Of a DNA stretch of 64,000 bases, positions 20,724 to 29,289 are shown one piece after another (positions within the stretch are counted from its first letter, which is position 1; each line of letters starts with the position of its first letter). A program made the translations under genes and the position numbers. Source of the stretch: Lysinibacillus xylanilyticus (GTDB lineage: Bacteria > Bacillota > Bacilli > Bacillales_A > Planococcaceae); assembly GCF_001708185.1 (NCBI RefSeq), contig NZ_MDDN01000001.1, positions 558,001 to 622,000 of the forward strand, written 5' to 3'. The notes beneath the pieces were generated by a model. The model had not been told where the DNA came from. It ran no database searches and saw nothing but the letters and a program-made list of their open reading frames with translations.

Positions 20724-21320
20724 TTAGTTATGAAACTTCAATAATAGCTCGATTTCTGTTTTTCCTCTTTGAAGTTGCTTTGCAATTTCTTCTGATGTTT
20801 TACCTTGTTTTGCTAATTCAATAGCTTGTTGTTCTATTGTTAATGGCTTTACTTCGTCTTTTCGTCTTGCATCATTTAGTTGTTCGGCTGCATGTACAAC
20901 CTTTGCTTCAGTCTTAACTCCAGGTTGTTGCTGGCGTGAATAAGCATTGGCTACGATATTTTTTGGCACATAAAAACGCGGTTCATGATCTATACTATTA
21001 GAACCCTCTACTGTGCTTTCTTCTTTTGTCAGCGAAGGAGATTGCTCCTGCTCCTTTTGTCTCGCAATCTGCTCTACCTGTTTAACAGCATCCGATTTCG
21101 TTGCAGACATTGAAACTCCTTGCAACTCTTGAATTAGGCGATCGTTTTCATCTTTCATTTCAGCCAAATAGACACTTATAGTATCATCCATTTCACGCAT
21201 TAAACGTTCTTGCTTTTTTTCTAAATCTTTAAATTTTGCTAGTTTTGTATTTAAAATGATGAGGAAATAAAATGAAAGTAATTGTAAAAAAAATAGAACC
21301 GCAATTAGTATGGTTGTCAT
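20724..21320 (-). CDS. swrB: SwrB-like membrane protein (YlxL family)
   Basis: A 198-residue protein with one N-terminal membrane helix (ILIAVLFFLQLLSFYFLIIL), a coiled-coil segment (about 25-65), a charged linker, and a C-terminal helix-turn-helix-like segment (IEQQAIELAKQGKTSEEIAKQL). Position between sigD and rpsB and the architecture match B. subtilis SwrB, which promotes flagellar export apparatus and FliF/FliG assembly. Sequence similarity outside the N-terminal helix is hard to judge by eye, so the name rests mainly on context and architecture. Confidence 0.75.
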   Translation of the reverse strand: MTTILIAVLFFLQLLSFYFLIILNTKLAKFKDLEKKQERLMREMDDTISVYLAEMKDENDRLIQELQGVSMSATKSDAVKQVEQIARQKEQEQSPSLTKEESTVEGSNSIDHEPRFYVPKNIVANAYSRQQQPGVKTEAKVVHAAEQLNDARRKDEVKPLTIEQQAIELAKQGKTSEEIAKQLQRGKTEIELLLKFHN

Positions 21321-21329
21321 TGTAAACTC

Positions 21330-21638
21330 CTATCCACTAAAATCCACGAAATTACCCTTAAACGGATGTTGAACCTGTTTTTTCGGCTCTTCGTTATTAT
21401 TTTTTTTCTTTTTTCGAGTACCTTTTATATACTCGACACCCGCTTCTTCATCTTCACCAATCTCATCCATACCCTCAGAAGTATTCACAACTTTTTGCTT
21501 GCGTTCAATTTCTTTTTTTAACGCTTCATTTGCATGTGCTTGCTGAGCCAAAGTTTGTTGATGTGCCTGATCTGCCATTTTCCCAGCTTCAAATGTTTTC
21601 GGAATAGCTATTTGTAGTTCGACACCCTTTAAACTCAT
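21330..21638 (-). CDS. Small charged protein of unknown function between sigD and swrB
   Basis: A 102-residue hydrophilic protein starting MSLKGVELQIAIPKTFEAGK, followed by a Gln/Ala/Lys-rich helical segment and a basic patch TRKKKKNN, ending HPFKGNFVDFSG. There is no membrane helix or signal peptide. A GAAGGAGG-type site precedes ATG 21638. I do not recognise a defined domain; similar short proteins seem to accompany sigD in other Bacillales, from memory. Its place in the sigD-swrB transcript suggests a role in motility. Confidence 0.8.
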   Translation of the reverse strand: MSLKGVELQIAIPKTFEAGKMADQAHQQTLAQQAHANEALKKEIERKQKVVNTSEGMDEIGEDEEAGVEYIKGTRKKKKNNNEEPKKQVQHPFKGNFVDFSG

Positions 21639-21674
21639 TAGACTTCCTCCTTCAATAGTAGGTATATAAGATTA

Positions 21675-22445
21675 TTACGCATTAATCATTTCGGTAGATA
21701 ATAATTTTCGTAACTTTAATAGTGCCTTAGAGTGGATTTGTGAAATACGTGACGTAGATAGTTCAAGCATTTCCCCAATTTCTGTTAATGTTAATTCTTC
21801 TGTATAAAATAAACTAAGCACCAACTGCTCTTTATCATTTAGCTTTTGGATATTTTCAGCTAAGTCCTCCAGTAATTCTGACTTAACGATCGCTTGTTCA
21901 GGGGTCTCAGTCGTATCATCACGTATAACAAATGACTTTCCATCCGTTTCATCTTGATCTTGCTGCTCATTAATGGAAAGAACATTTGAAAAGAAATGTT
22001 CCTGTACAGTTTGGTAAACTTCCTCAACAGGTAAAGTCATATGTTCCGCAAGTTCCTCAGGTGTTACATGACGCATATATTTTTGTTCTAACTGTTCAAT
22101 CTGCGCATCTAACTTTTTTGCCTTCTCACGTGCGGAACGCGGCAACCAATCTTCCTTACGTAAACCATCAATAATTGCGCCTCTTACTCTAAAAGAAGCA
22201 TATGTATCAAATTTCAAGTCTCTATTAATATCAAATTTATTTAATGCATCAAAAAGACCTACCATGCCTAAGCTCGTTAAATCGTCTCGAGATACACTTT
22301 TTGGTAAACCCGCACCAATGCGCTGTACATGATATGATACTAGAGAAATATATTTTTTTATAAGCATATCACCAGCATCTGGATCGCGCTCATGTATCCA
22401 ACGATTCCACAGCTTTTGTTCATCGTTCAGAATTGGTTGTGTCAT
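21675..22445 (-). CDS. sigD: RNA polymerase sigma factor SigD (FliA-type, sigma-28)
   Basis: SigD directs late flagellar, autolysin and motility genes. The 256-residue product shows region 2 (PKSVSRDDLTSLGMVGLFDALNKFD and FDTYASFRVRGAIIDGLRKEDWLPRS), region 3, and region 4 (LTLTEIGEMLELSTSRISQIHSKAL). I place the start at ATG 22445 (MTQPILN), preceded by AGAGGTGG at ideal spacing; a longer in-frame ATG at 22493 has no ribosome site and adds 16 residues not expected in the family. Unlike B. subtilis, it is separated from the chemotaxis genes by a terminator and carries its own promoter. Confidence 0.95.
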   Translation of the reverse strand: MTQPILNDEQKLWNRWIHERDPDAGDMLIKKYISLVSYHVQRIGAGLPKSVSRDDLTSLGMVGLFDALNKFDINRDLKFDTYASFRVRGAIIDGLRKEDWLPRSAREKAKKLDAQIEQLEQKYMRHVTPEELAEHMTLPVEEVYQTVQEHFFSNVLSINEQQDQDETDGKSFVIRDDTTETPEQAIVKSELLEDLAENIQKLNDKEQLVLSLFYTEELTLTEIGEMLELSTSRISQIHSKALLKLRKLLSTEMINA

Positions 22446-22576
22446 GTAATCCACCTCTCTTAAGAAAAACGCATTTACGCGCCTGTTTGCCATTGACTAC
22501 GATTACCTCTGAAAGAAATATGTTTTTATTGTTCTTTTTCCTGCCAAAATTCTGTTCATTCGATAGGGGCAACAGA

Positions 22577-22613
22577 GCGATGTTAGCCGTAAGCATCTAA
22601 CATAAAACATCGC
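22577..22613 (-). promoter_or_regulatory. 5'-end hairpin in the sigD leader with competing pairings
   Basis: On the minus strand GCGATGTT pairs with AACATCGC, while an inner ATGTTAG can pair instead with CTAACAT; both use the same right arm. The structure begins only a few bases after the predicted transcription start. It could stabilise the message or switch between two forms. There is no T-run, so it is not a terminator. Confidence 0.45.
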
Positions 22614-22626
22614 CCTTCTTTCCTAT

Positions 22627-22637
22627 ATTATAACAAG
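22627..22637 (-). promoter_or_regulatory. Extended -10 promoter of sigD
   Basis: On the minus strand TTGTTATAATATAGG contains a perfect TATAAT (22627-22632) with an upstream TG in extended -10 position. No good -35 is seen at 16-18 bases. The start site would be near 22620, giving a leader of about 175 bases before sigD. Confidence 0.55.
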
Positions 22638-22817
22638 AATCGACTTTAATTTCATTTGTTTCTCCTACTCTATCACATATTCTTTAAATTTATTTGTCGG
22701 CCATATTTTTGTTTGGTTATAGCCAAAATTCGTCTAGTTTTAAATGAGGATCAGGACTAGCTCTTTAGCCAAGACGAAAACTTTGCCCTTAGTTTTCCAC
22801 AGATAAGTTACTTTCAC

Positions 22818-22843
22818 AAAAAAAGAGCCGCTATTCGCGACTC
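22818..22843 (-). terminator. Intrinsic terminator at the end of the fla/che operon
   Basis: On the minus strand GAGTCGC and GCGGCTC form a stem with a GAATA loop (one G-U pair), followed by seven T. It lies six bases after the stop codon of the small membrane protein and upstream of the sigD promoter. Confidence 0.85.
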
Positions 22844-22849
22844 CTATAT

Positions 22850-23218
22850 TTATGCATTTATTTGCTGTTCATCCTCACGATTCATCATCGTTCGTACAAC
22901 CTGGGCAATTTCATCTGAGCTTTCATCCTGAAACTCAACAGTTGAGTTAGCCGTCGGTGTTTCTTGATCTTCCCCGCGATTGACAGATTCGTTTTCTTCT
23001 AGCTCACCTTCAACGACCTCTTCATCGCCCTCTGGTGTGAATAACACGTAGGCAATTAAAAACCTTACAATATACATGACAAAAAACATAATTATTCCCG
23101 CTACAAATGATCCTATGATAATACGTAATGGTGTAAAAGGTTTTTGAAATGTACTAAAAAAATAGAGAGAAAAGGCAACTAACGCACCCCATAGGTTATA
23201 AAAAATAGAACCAAACAT
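22850..23218 (-). CDS. Small two-helix membrane protein of unknown function after cheD
   Basis: A 122-residue protein with two hydrophobic segments (about residues 8-24 and 33-58, the latter IIIGSFVAGIIMFFVMYIVRF), then an acidic Glu-rich linker and a C-terminal VVRTMMNRED helix. Its ATG overlaps the cheD stop by one base (TAATG), so it is translationally coupled and the last gene of the operon. B. subtilis has sigD at this position. I do not recognise the family. It could be a membrane anchor or regulator tied to chemotaxis or export; that is inference. Confidence 0.85.
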   Translation of the reverse strand: MFGSIFYNLWGALVAFSLYFFSTFQKPFTPLRIIIGSFVAGIIMFFVMYIVRFLIAYVLFTPEGDEEVVEGELEENESVNRGEDQETPTANSTVEFQDESSDEIAQVVRTMMNREDEQQINA

Positions 23219-23724
23219 TATATTTCACTCACTCCTTGGTTAACCGTTCGAATATGTAATGTCGACGTCGCAGGAGAAAATTCAATTGTTCTCCCACTAT
23301 TACCACCCGTGTCTTCGGCAACTAAAGGAATTCCATGGCGTTTTAACTCAAACTTTACCGCTTCTACATTACGCGGACCGATACGCATTGAATCTTTGTC
23401 AGAAGTAAATTGAAACATTTGCGCACCACCCGCAATTTTTGCTTTTAGCTTAAATTTTTGAACGCCCTCTAACTTTAATAGGTCAATCATTGCCGCAACG
23501 CTTGTGTCAGCAAATTTAGCCACATTTATTGACTCTTGTCTACCTAAACTCGAATCTGGCAACATTACATGTATTAAACCAGCAATTTTTTTTGACTCAT
23601 CATATAAAATAACACCTACACAAGATCCAAGACCTGATGTTCTTATCGTGTTTGGTAACTTTACTACATCCATTTGTGCAATTCCAACTTTTATCACTTG
23701 TCCATTACTATTATTCAACATCAT
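23218..23724 (-). CDS. cheD: Chemoreceptor glutamine deamidase CheD
   Basis: CheD deamidates glutamines of chemoreceptors and, in Bacillus, binds CheC and raises its phosphatase activity. The 168-residue product contains the catalytic Cys in TSGLGSCVGVILYD and the His in GLIHVMLPDS, and the family stretch KAKIAGGAQMFQF. It follows the cheC stop directly. Length is normal. Confidence 0.95.
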   Translation of the reverse strand: MMLNNSNGQVIKVGIAQMDVVKLPNTIRTSGLGSCVGVILYDESKKIAGLIHVMLPDSSLGRQESINVAKFADTSVAAMIDLLKLEGVQKFKLKAKIAGGAQMFQFTSDKDSMRIGPRNVEAVKFELKRHGIPLVAEDTGGNSGRTIEFSPATSTLHIRTVNQGVSEI

Positions 23725-24357
23725 CTATGAAACTCCTAATGCTTTAAAAATAGCATCAAATGAATCTGGGTCTGGTAATAAGAAAAAATGTCCTTTTACT
23801 GTTTCTTGGTCCTCTGCACCGTCTTCAAAAATGGATGTGTTTATTACGATTACATTATCGCTAATATGTGATAATTCAATCAAACCAATACTAATAATAG
23901 CACCAAACATATCAACACTTAGCCCTGGCACTGTCGGATAAATTTTTAAATTTGTAAAGTCAGATAACGCTGATAAATAAGAGCCAGATAAAATATTACC
24001 CATTTCCTGCATAGCTGATAAACCTAACTCTGAAACAGGTTGTTTTTTAAAGTCGAATGATTCATCGTATATGAGACGACGGATAAAACGATTTGCTTGT
24101 TCAATTGGCAGGATAAAAAACATACTACCTTCAGCATCACCTTCAATGCGTAGATAGATTCCAACTACGACATTTTCAGATCCTCCAGCAAGCTCCATCA
24201 TGTCATTAAATGACACCATTTCAACCTTTGGTACTCGCATATCAATTTTTTTACCAAGTAAATTGGAAAGTGCTGTAGCAGCATGCGCAGCACCAATATT
24301 TCCAATTTCTTTCAATACGTCTAAATGTAGTGATGTAATTTTTTGATTAAATATCAT
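23725..24357 (-). CDS. cheC: CheY-P phosphatase CheC
   Basis: CheC dephosphorylates CheY-P and is activated by CheD. The 210-residue product has both phosphatase helices of the CheC/CheX/FliY fold: LDVLKEIGNIGAAHAATALS near residue 14 and LSAMQEMGNILSGSYLSALS near 112, each with the catalytic Glu and Asn. It lies nine bases after cheW and directly before cheD, the usual order. Confidence 0.95.
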   Translation of the reverse strand: MIFNQKITSLHLDVLKEIGNIGAAHAATALSNLLGKKIDMRVPKVEMVSFNDMMELAGGSENVVVGIYLRIEGDAEGSMFFILPIEQANRFIRRLIYDESFDFKKQPVSELGLSAMQEMGNILSGSYLSALSDFTNLKIYPTVPGLSVDMFGAIISIGLIELSHISDNVIVINTSIFEDGAEDQETVKGHFFLLPDPDSFDAIFKALGVS

Positions 24358-24366
24358 TATCGACCC

Positions 24367-24813
24367 CTACTTTAGTGGATTTAGTACTTTCTCTAAATGT
24401 AATAAAATTAATAAACGTTTGTCTATTTTAGCTACGCCTGAAATAAACTCTTCTTCGAGTGAACCAACTACTTCTGGTTGTGGTTCAATTGAGTTTGCAG
24501 GTATGTCTAACACATCATTTGCAGAATCTACTACGAAGCCTACTTCCATATCCTCTAATGAAATAATGATGATACGAGTTGTTTCTTCATGCTCGGAGAT
24601 CGGTAACTCAAATCGTTCACGTAAGTCCACAATTGGTGTTACGACACCGCGTAGGTTAATAACACCTTTTACAAATTTCGCTGTTTTCGGTACACGCGTA
24701 ATATGCATTAGTTTTTCAATCCCTTGTACATGTGATACAGGAATCGCATATTCTTTATCTGCTAATTGAAAAACAATCACTTTAATACTTTCTTGTTCCA
24801 CTGCGTTTGTCAT
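24367..24813 (-). CDS. cheW: Chemotaxis coupling protein CheW
   Basis: A 148-residue single SH3-like CheW domain that links CheA to receptors. The typical IKVIVFQLADKEYAIPVSHVQGIEKL start, NLRGVVTPIVDLRERF core and VGFVVDSANDVLDI segment are present. It is 27 bases downstream of cheA in the same operon. Confidence 0.96.
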   Translation of the reverse strand: MTNAVEQESIKVIVFQLADKEYAIPVSHVQGIEKLMHITRVPKTAKFVKGVINLRGVVTPIVDLRERFELPISEHEETTRIIIISLEDMEVGFVVDSANDVLDIPANSIEPQPEVVGSLEEEFISGVAKIDKRLLILLHLEKVLNPLK

Positions 24814-24840
24814 TATTTACACCTCTCTTATTCATTCACC

Positions 24841-27243
24841 TTATTTAATAAGTGCGTTACAATCCACAATTAAGGCTACTTTCCCATTACCTAAAATTGT
24901 TGCACCTGAAATTGCAAAGATATTCGTTAAGTAATTTCCTAATGATTTCAGAACAATTTCTTGTTGACCAATGAATGAATCCACTACTAAACCAGCAAGC
25001 TTCTCACCTTTTCGAACGATGACCACTGAATGGAATTCGTCAACCTGAGGTTCTTTGCGAGGTACCTCAAAGATTTCTTCTAAGAATACTAGTGGTACTA
25101 CTTTGCCACGGAAATCGATTACTTTTTGATTATGCGCATTCATAATTTCTGACGAACGGATAATGGAAGTTTCAATAATTGATGAAAGTGGAATTGCATA
25201 AATCTCTTTTTCGATTTCTACTAGCATGACAGAAATAATCGATAATGTCAGTGGTAATTGAATCGAGAATATTGAGCCTACATCTTGTGTAGATTCAATG
25301 GAAATATTTCCACCCAATGATTCTATTGTTGTTTTAACAACGTCTAATCCTACGCCTCGGCCTGATACATCAGAAATAACATCTGCTGTTGAGAATCCAG
25401 AAGCCAAAATAAGCTCATTAATTTGCTTATCTGACATTGAGTATGATTGTTCTTGTGTAACAATACCTTTAGAAATAGCTTTCGCTAGTACTTTTTCACG
25501 GTTAATACCGGCTCCATCGTCTTCAATTTCAATAAAGACATAGTTACCGCTATGATAAGCACGTAGTACAACCGTTCCTTCTTCTGGCTTTCCTTTCGCA
25601 AGGCGAGCTGTAGGATTTTCAATACCATGGTCGACAGAGTTACGGATTAAATGAACAAGTGGATCTCCAATTTCATCGATTACCGTACGATCTAGCTCTG
25701 TTTCGGCACCGATAATTTCCAGGTTAATTTTCTTATTAAGATCACGAGATAACTGACGGATCATTTTCGGGAAGCGATTGAATACTGTTTCAACTGGAAC
25801 CATACGCATCGTTAAAATAATTGTTTGTAAGTCACCCATGACGCGGCTCATACGCTCTACAGTTTCATTTAACTCACCGTGATTAACCTCAGTTGCAATA
25901 GACTGTAGTCGCCCTCGATCTATCACAAGCTCTTCAAATAAGTTCATTAAAATATCAAGACGCTCGATATTAACACGAATTGTTTTATTACCAACAGGCG
26001 CATGACTTTTATCCGCCTTAGCAGGAGCTTCTGCCTTTGCAGGTTTAGGTGCTGGTATATTGTTTGCAGGTGTAGTAACAGGTTTAGCCTCCGGTTCTAT
26101 CGTTGCTGTAGCTGTTACTTCTTGAATTGCTTGTTCTTTTTCACTAAATTGCTTTTGTTCGAGCGTAGCGACAATCACTTCTTCGACTTCTGAAACTTTC
26201 ATAATCTTTTTCTGCATATCTTCAGCAGATTCTTTTGTCACGAAAGCTACATAAAATTGTTGATCGAACTGCTCATCTTCAAGCTTATCTACAGATGGAT
26301 TTGATTTAATAACATCCCCATCTTTTTCTAAGATTTCAAACACCATAAATACACGTGCCGCTTTTAACAGACAGTCTTCACGTAGTCTCACTGAAATTTC
26401 AAATGCATTGAAACCTTGTTCAGCAGATTGTGCAATAACTGTTTCTTCAAAGCTGTCATACTCTAAAACACTTGCTACAGCAGTAACTGTTGTCTCAATA
26501 GATGCGACAGTCACTTCTTCAACTTCTGAAACTTTCATAATCTTTTTCTGTATATCTTCAGCAGATTCTTTAGTTACGAAAGCTATGTAAAATTGTTGGT
26601 CGAACTGTTCGTCTTCAAGCTTTTCTACAGATGGATTTGATTTAATAACATCCCCAACTTTTTCTAAAATCTCAAACACCATGAATACACGCGCTGCTTT
26701 TAACAGACAGTCCTCACGTAATCGCACTGATATTTCAAATGCATTGAAACCTTGTTCAGCAGATTGTGTAATAACTGTTTGTTCAAAGCTGTCATACTCT
26801 AATACACTAGCTACAGCAGTAACTGGTGTCTCAGTAGTTGCTACTACTTCAGGAATCGCGTACTCGCCTAATTCAATACGCTTTAACTGCGCTACAGTTG
26901 AGGATACATCACGTTTTCCATCACCGCCATTCGCAATGTCCATTACCATTTCTTCTAGATGGTCTACAGACTCAAAGACAACATCTAAAATTTCAGGAGT
27001 TACATGGATTTTCTCGTTTCGGATTGCATCTAACACGTTTTCCATTTTATGAGTTAAATCCGCTAAATCTTCAAAGCCCATTGTCGCAGACATACCTTTT
27101 AATGTATGTGCAGAGCGGAAAATTTCTCCAACAATCGCCAGATCATCTGGATTTTTTTCTAGTTCTAATAAATGTTCACTACATGCTTGTAAATGGTCTT
27201 TACTTTCTTCGATAAACATCTCTAAATATTGATTGACTTCCAT
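24841..27243 (-). CDS. cheA: Chemotaxis histidine kinase CheA with duplicated P2 region
   Basis: CheA phosphorylates CheY and CheB in response to receptors. The 800-residue protein is longer than the roughly 670 of B. subtilis. P1 carries the phospho-accepting His46 (SAHTLKGMSATMG). Residues 141-252 and 253-360 are two tandem copies of the P2 (CheY/CheB docking) region, about 92 percent identical. P3 dimerisation is near 420-500, P4 ATPase follows with N-box (HLIRNSVDHG, 531-540), G1 (IEDDGAGI) and G2 (GRGVGLDVV), and P5 is the CheW-like C terminus. A Pro/Ala/Lys-rich linker (380-420) joins P2 to P3. Confidence 0.96.
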   Translation of the reverse strand: MEVNQYLEMFIEESKDHLQACSEHLLELEKNPDDLAIVGEIFRSAHTLKGMSATMGFEDLADLTHKMENVLDAIRNEKIHVTPEILDVVFESVDHLEEMVMDIANGGDGKRDVSSTVAQLKRIELGEYAIPEVVATTETPVTAVASVLEYDSFEQTVITQSAEQGFNAFEISVRLREDCLLKAARVFMVFEILEKVGDVIKSNPSVEKLEDEQFDQQFYIAFVTKESAEDIQKKIMKVSEVEEVTVASIETTVTAVASVLEYDSFEETVIAQSAEQGFNAFEISVRLREDCLLKAARVFMVFEILEKDGDVIKSNPSVDKLEDEQFDQQFYVAFVTKESAEDMQKKIMKVSEVEEVIVATLEQKQFSEKEQAIQEVTATATIEPEAKPVTTPANNIPAPKPAKAEAPAKADKSHAPVGNKTIRVNIERLDILMNLFEELVIDRGRLQSIATEVNHGELNETVERMSRVMGDLQTIILTMRMVPVETVFNRFPKMIRQLSRDLNKKINLEIIGAETELDRTVIDEIGDPLVHLIRNSVDHGIENPTARLAKGKPEEGTVVLRAYHSGNYVFIEIEDDGAGINREKVLAKAISKGIVTQEQSYSMSDKQINELILASGFSTADVISDVSGRGVGLDVVKTTIESLGGNISIESTQDVGSIFSIQLPLTLSIISVMLVEIEKEIYAIPLSSIIETSIIRSSEIMNAHNQKVIDFRGKVVPLVFLEEIFEVPRKEPQVDEFHSVVIVRKGEKLAGLVVDSFIGQQEIVLKSLGNYLTNIFAISGATILGNGKVALIVDCNALIK
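26164..26823 (-). repeat. Tandem duplication within cheA, 336-bp period
   Basis: Copy 1 (26823-26488) and copy 2 (26487-26164) encode the same P2 block starting VTAVASVLEYDSF. The two protein copies differ at only about eight or nine positions, while the DNA carries many additional synonymous differences, so the duplication is not fresh and not an assembly stutter. The frame is preserved across the junction. Confidence 0.95.
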
Positions 27244-27258
27244 AAGAGGACACCCCTT

Positions 27259-28413
27259 TTAAGGCAAATATTTCATTATTGTTTGTGCAATATCATCTAC
27301 ATCTGCAACTTCATCGACAAGCTGCGTTTCCACTGCTGCTTTTGGCATACCATACACTATACAAGTTTCAGCTGATTCTGCGATAGCAATCACATTCCCA
27401 GAACTCTTCAGTGCTTTTAGCCCATTTGAGCCGTCATGGCCCATACCTGTCATAATAACTGCCACTTTATCAAAATCTTTAATTTGGCTTACATCTTCGA
27501 ACATCACATCTACAGAAGGGCGATGTCCAGATTTAGGTGGTTCATTATTATCAAGGACTATTCCAAAGGAGGTACCTACTTTTCTAAGTTTTAAATGATA
27601 CCCACCTGGTGCAATATACGCCACTCCAATTTGGAGAATATCTCCTTGCTCAGCTTCCTTTACGGTAATCTCACTCAATTGATCTAGACGAGTAGCAAGA
27701 GATTTTGTAAATCCTGCTGGCATATGCTGGACAATTAAAATGGGTGCTTGAATTGATTTAGGAATCTTTGTAATTACTTCCTGCAGTGCTCTTGGTCCAC
27801 CAGTAGACGTACCAATCAGCACAATTTTCTTACTCACTTTACTCCATTCCACATGTGGCTTCGATAGTTCTGTCCTTGTCGGAGAAACATGGACAGGAGG
27901 AGTCATCCTACTTTCACTAAGTGATTCTCTTCTAATGGTACTCGCATTTAATGCCTGTTCTTGTTGTTTTTTACTACCAGAAGGTTTCTTTAATTTTGAA
28001 ATAGGTACCAATGCTGCTTGTTCAACTTTGTGGACAAGCTCAGTTTGGATTTTATGTAAATCAAGAGAAATTGTTCCGCTAGGCTTCGCGACAAAATCTA
28101 CTGCCCCAAATTCAATTGCTGTTAAAGCATTTTCAGCCCCACGTTGAGTTGTACTAGAAAGCATAACAATAGGTACTGGACATATAGCCATAATTTCTTT
28201 TAAAGCATCAAGCCCATTCATTTCAGGCATCTCAATATCCATTGTCACAACTGTTGGCTTCAATGTTTGAATTTTTTTTATCGCATCTTTCCCATTTCGA
28301 GCCGTTCCAACTACTTCAACCTTCGAGTTGCCAACAAAAAAGTCACTAATTAGCTTTCTCATAAAAGCAGAATCATCAACAACTAATAGCTTGCTTTTAT
28401 GTAAAAAGTCCAA
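27259..28413 (-). CDS. cheB: Chemotaxis receptor methylesterase/response regulator CheB
   Basis: CheB removes methyl groups from chemoreceptors when phosphorylated. The 384-residue product has an N-terminal receiver domain (LVVDDSAFMRKL, phospho-acceptor Asp59 in VTMDIEMPEM) and a C-terminal esterase with GTSTGGPRALQEV (catalytic Ser), QHMPAGFTKSLA (His) and MTGMGHDGSNGL (Asp). The linker of about 60 residues is Ser/Lys-rich. It directly follows flhG. Confidence 0.96.
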   Translation of the reverse strand: MDFLHKSKLLVVDDSAFMRKLISDFFVGNSKVEVVGTARNGKDAIKKIQTLKPTVVTMDIEMPEMNGLDALKEIMAICPVPIVMLSSTTQRGAENALTAIEFGAVDFVAKPSGTISLDLHKIQTELVHKVEQAALVPISKLKKPSGSKKQQEQALNASTIRRESLSESRMTPPVHVSPTRTELSKPHVEWSKVSKKIVLIGTSTGGPRALQEVITKIPKSIQAPILIVQHMPAGFTKSLATRLDQLSEITVKEAEQGDILQIGVAYIAPGGYHLKLRKVGTSFGIVLDNNEPPKSGHRPSVDVMFEDVSQIKDFDKVAVIMTGMGHDGSNGLKALKSSGNVIAIAESAETCIVYGMPKAAVETQLVDEVADVDDIAQTIMKYLP

Positions 28414-29289
28414 TTAATCACGTCCTTTCGAAAAAATACTTCTTAATTTAGTTAAGAATTTACCCGCTGACTGATCATGTGCATGAACTTGCTCCGCACG
28501 ATGTTCTATAAAACGCGCCACTATAAGTTGAAGTGTCTTTGAAATAAGTGCGTCTGGATAAGCAAGTGAAAAAGGTACTTGCTCACGCACAGCCTTACGC
28601 ACAACAGAATCTTCAGGTAATGAACCCAACACAGTAACCTCTTTTTCCAAAAAACGTTTCATCGTAAGCCTTAGTCGTTCAGTGGTTTCTATTCCTTCTT
28701 CCTTGCTAAAAGCACGGTTACAGAGTATATAAAATTGCTTGTCCGCATCTCGTAAATGAATGTATTTCATCATCGAATATGCATCTGTAATAGAGGTCGG
28801 CTCTGCGGTTGATACAACAATGATTTCATTTATTGAGGCTAGTAAATCTAATGACCAACTAGTAGCTCCTGCCCCCATATCAAATAAGATATAATCGAAG
28901 TTTTTTTGAAACTGTTCAAATCCATAAACAAGTCGTTCAAACATCGCTTCTGACCACTCAAGGACACTCGACAAACCAGATCCACCTGCAATATATTTTA
29001 AACCATAAGGGCCTTCAAAAATTACATCGTCTATAACCTTATTCCCGTCCAAGTAATCTTTCAAACTATTAGAAACATTTTTCCCAATTAAAATATTGAT
29101 ATTCCCCATACCAATATCCATATCAACGATTAGAACTTTTTTCCCTTTATTAGCCAATGTAGTGGCAAAATTTATTGTGAAGTTACTTTTACCGACCCCA
29201 CCTTTGCCGCTTACAACTGCTATTGCTCTACCTAATTCACCCTGCTGTCCCAACATTTTTAAACGTAATGTTTCAGCTTGGTCTCTCAT
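28414..29289 (-). CDS. flhG: Flagellar MinD-type ATPase FlhG (YlxH)
   Basis: FlhG controls flagellar number and placement, activating the FlhF GTPase. The 291-residue product starts with a short activator helix (MRDQAETLRLKMLG, FlhF-stimulating DQAxxLR motif), the deviant Walker A SGKGGVGKSN, DMDIGMGN, and DMGAGATSW, and ends with an amphipathic membrane-targeting segment. The ATG overlaps the flhF stop (ATGA). Length is normal. Confidence 0.95.
   Translation of the reverse strand: MRDQAETLRLKMLGQQGELGRAIAVVSGKGGVGKSNFTINFATTLANKGKKVLIVDMDIGMGNINILIGKNVSNSLKDYLDGNKVIDDVIFEGPYGLKYIAGGSGLSSVLEWSEAMFERLVYGFEQFQKNFDYILFDMGAGATSWSLDLLASINEIIVVSTAEPTSITDAYSMMKYIHLRDADKQFYILCNRAFSKEEGIETTERLRLTMKRFLEKEVTVLGSLPEDSVVRKAVREQVPFSLAYPDALISKTLQLIVARFIEHRAEQVHAHDQSAGKFLTKLRSIFSKGRD

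Larger units (their letters stand above)
22494..22817 (-). promoter_or_regulatory. Intergenic region between the cheD-linked membrane gene and sigD
   Basis: The gap begins after the terminator at 22818-22843. It contains the extended -10 promoter and leader hairpin listed separately; the remaining 150 or so bases upstream are AT-rich with no open frame. Two similar stretches, GAATTTTGGC near 22715-22730 and near 22540-22555, may be a short direct repeat. Confidence 0.4.

Noticed and set aside
26164..26823. cheA repeat as an assembly duplication
   Set aside because: The two copies differ at many synonymous sites and at eight or nine residues, which an assembly error would not produce.
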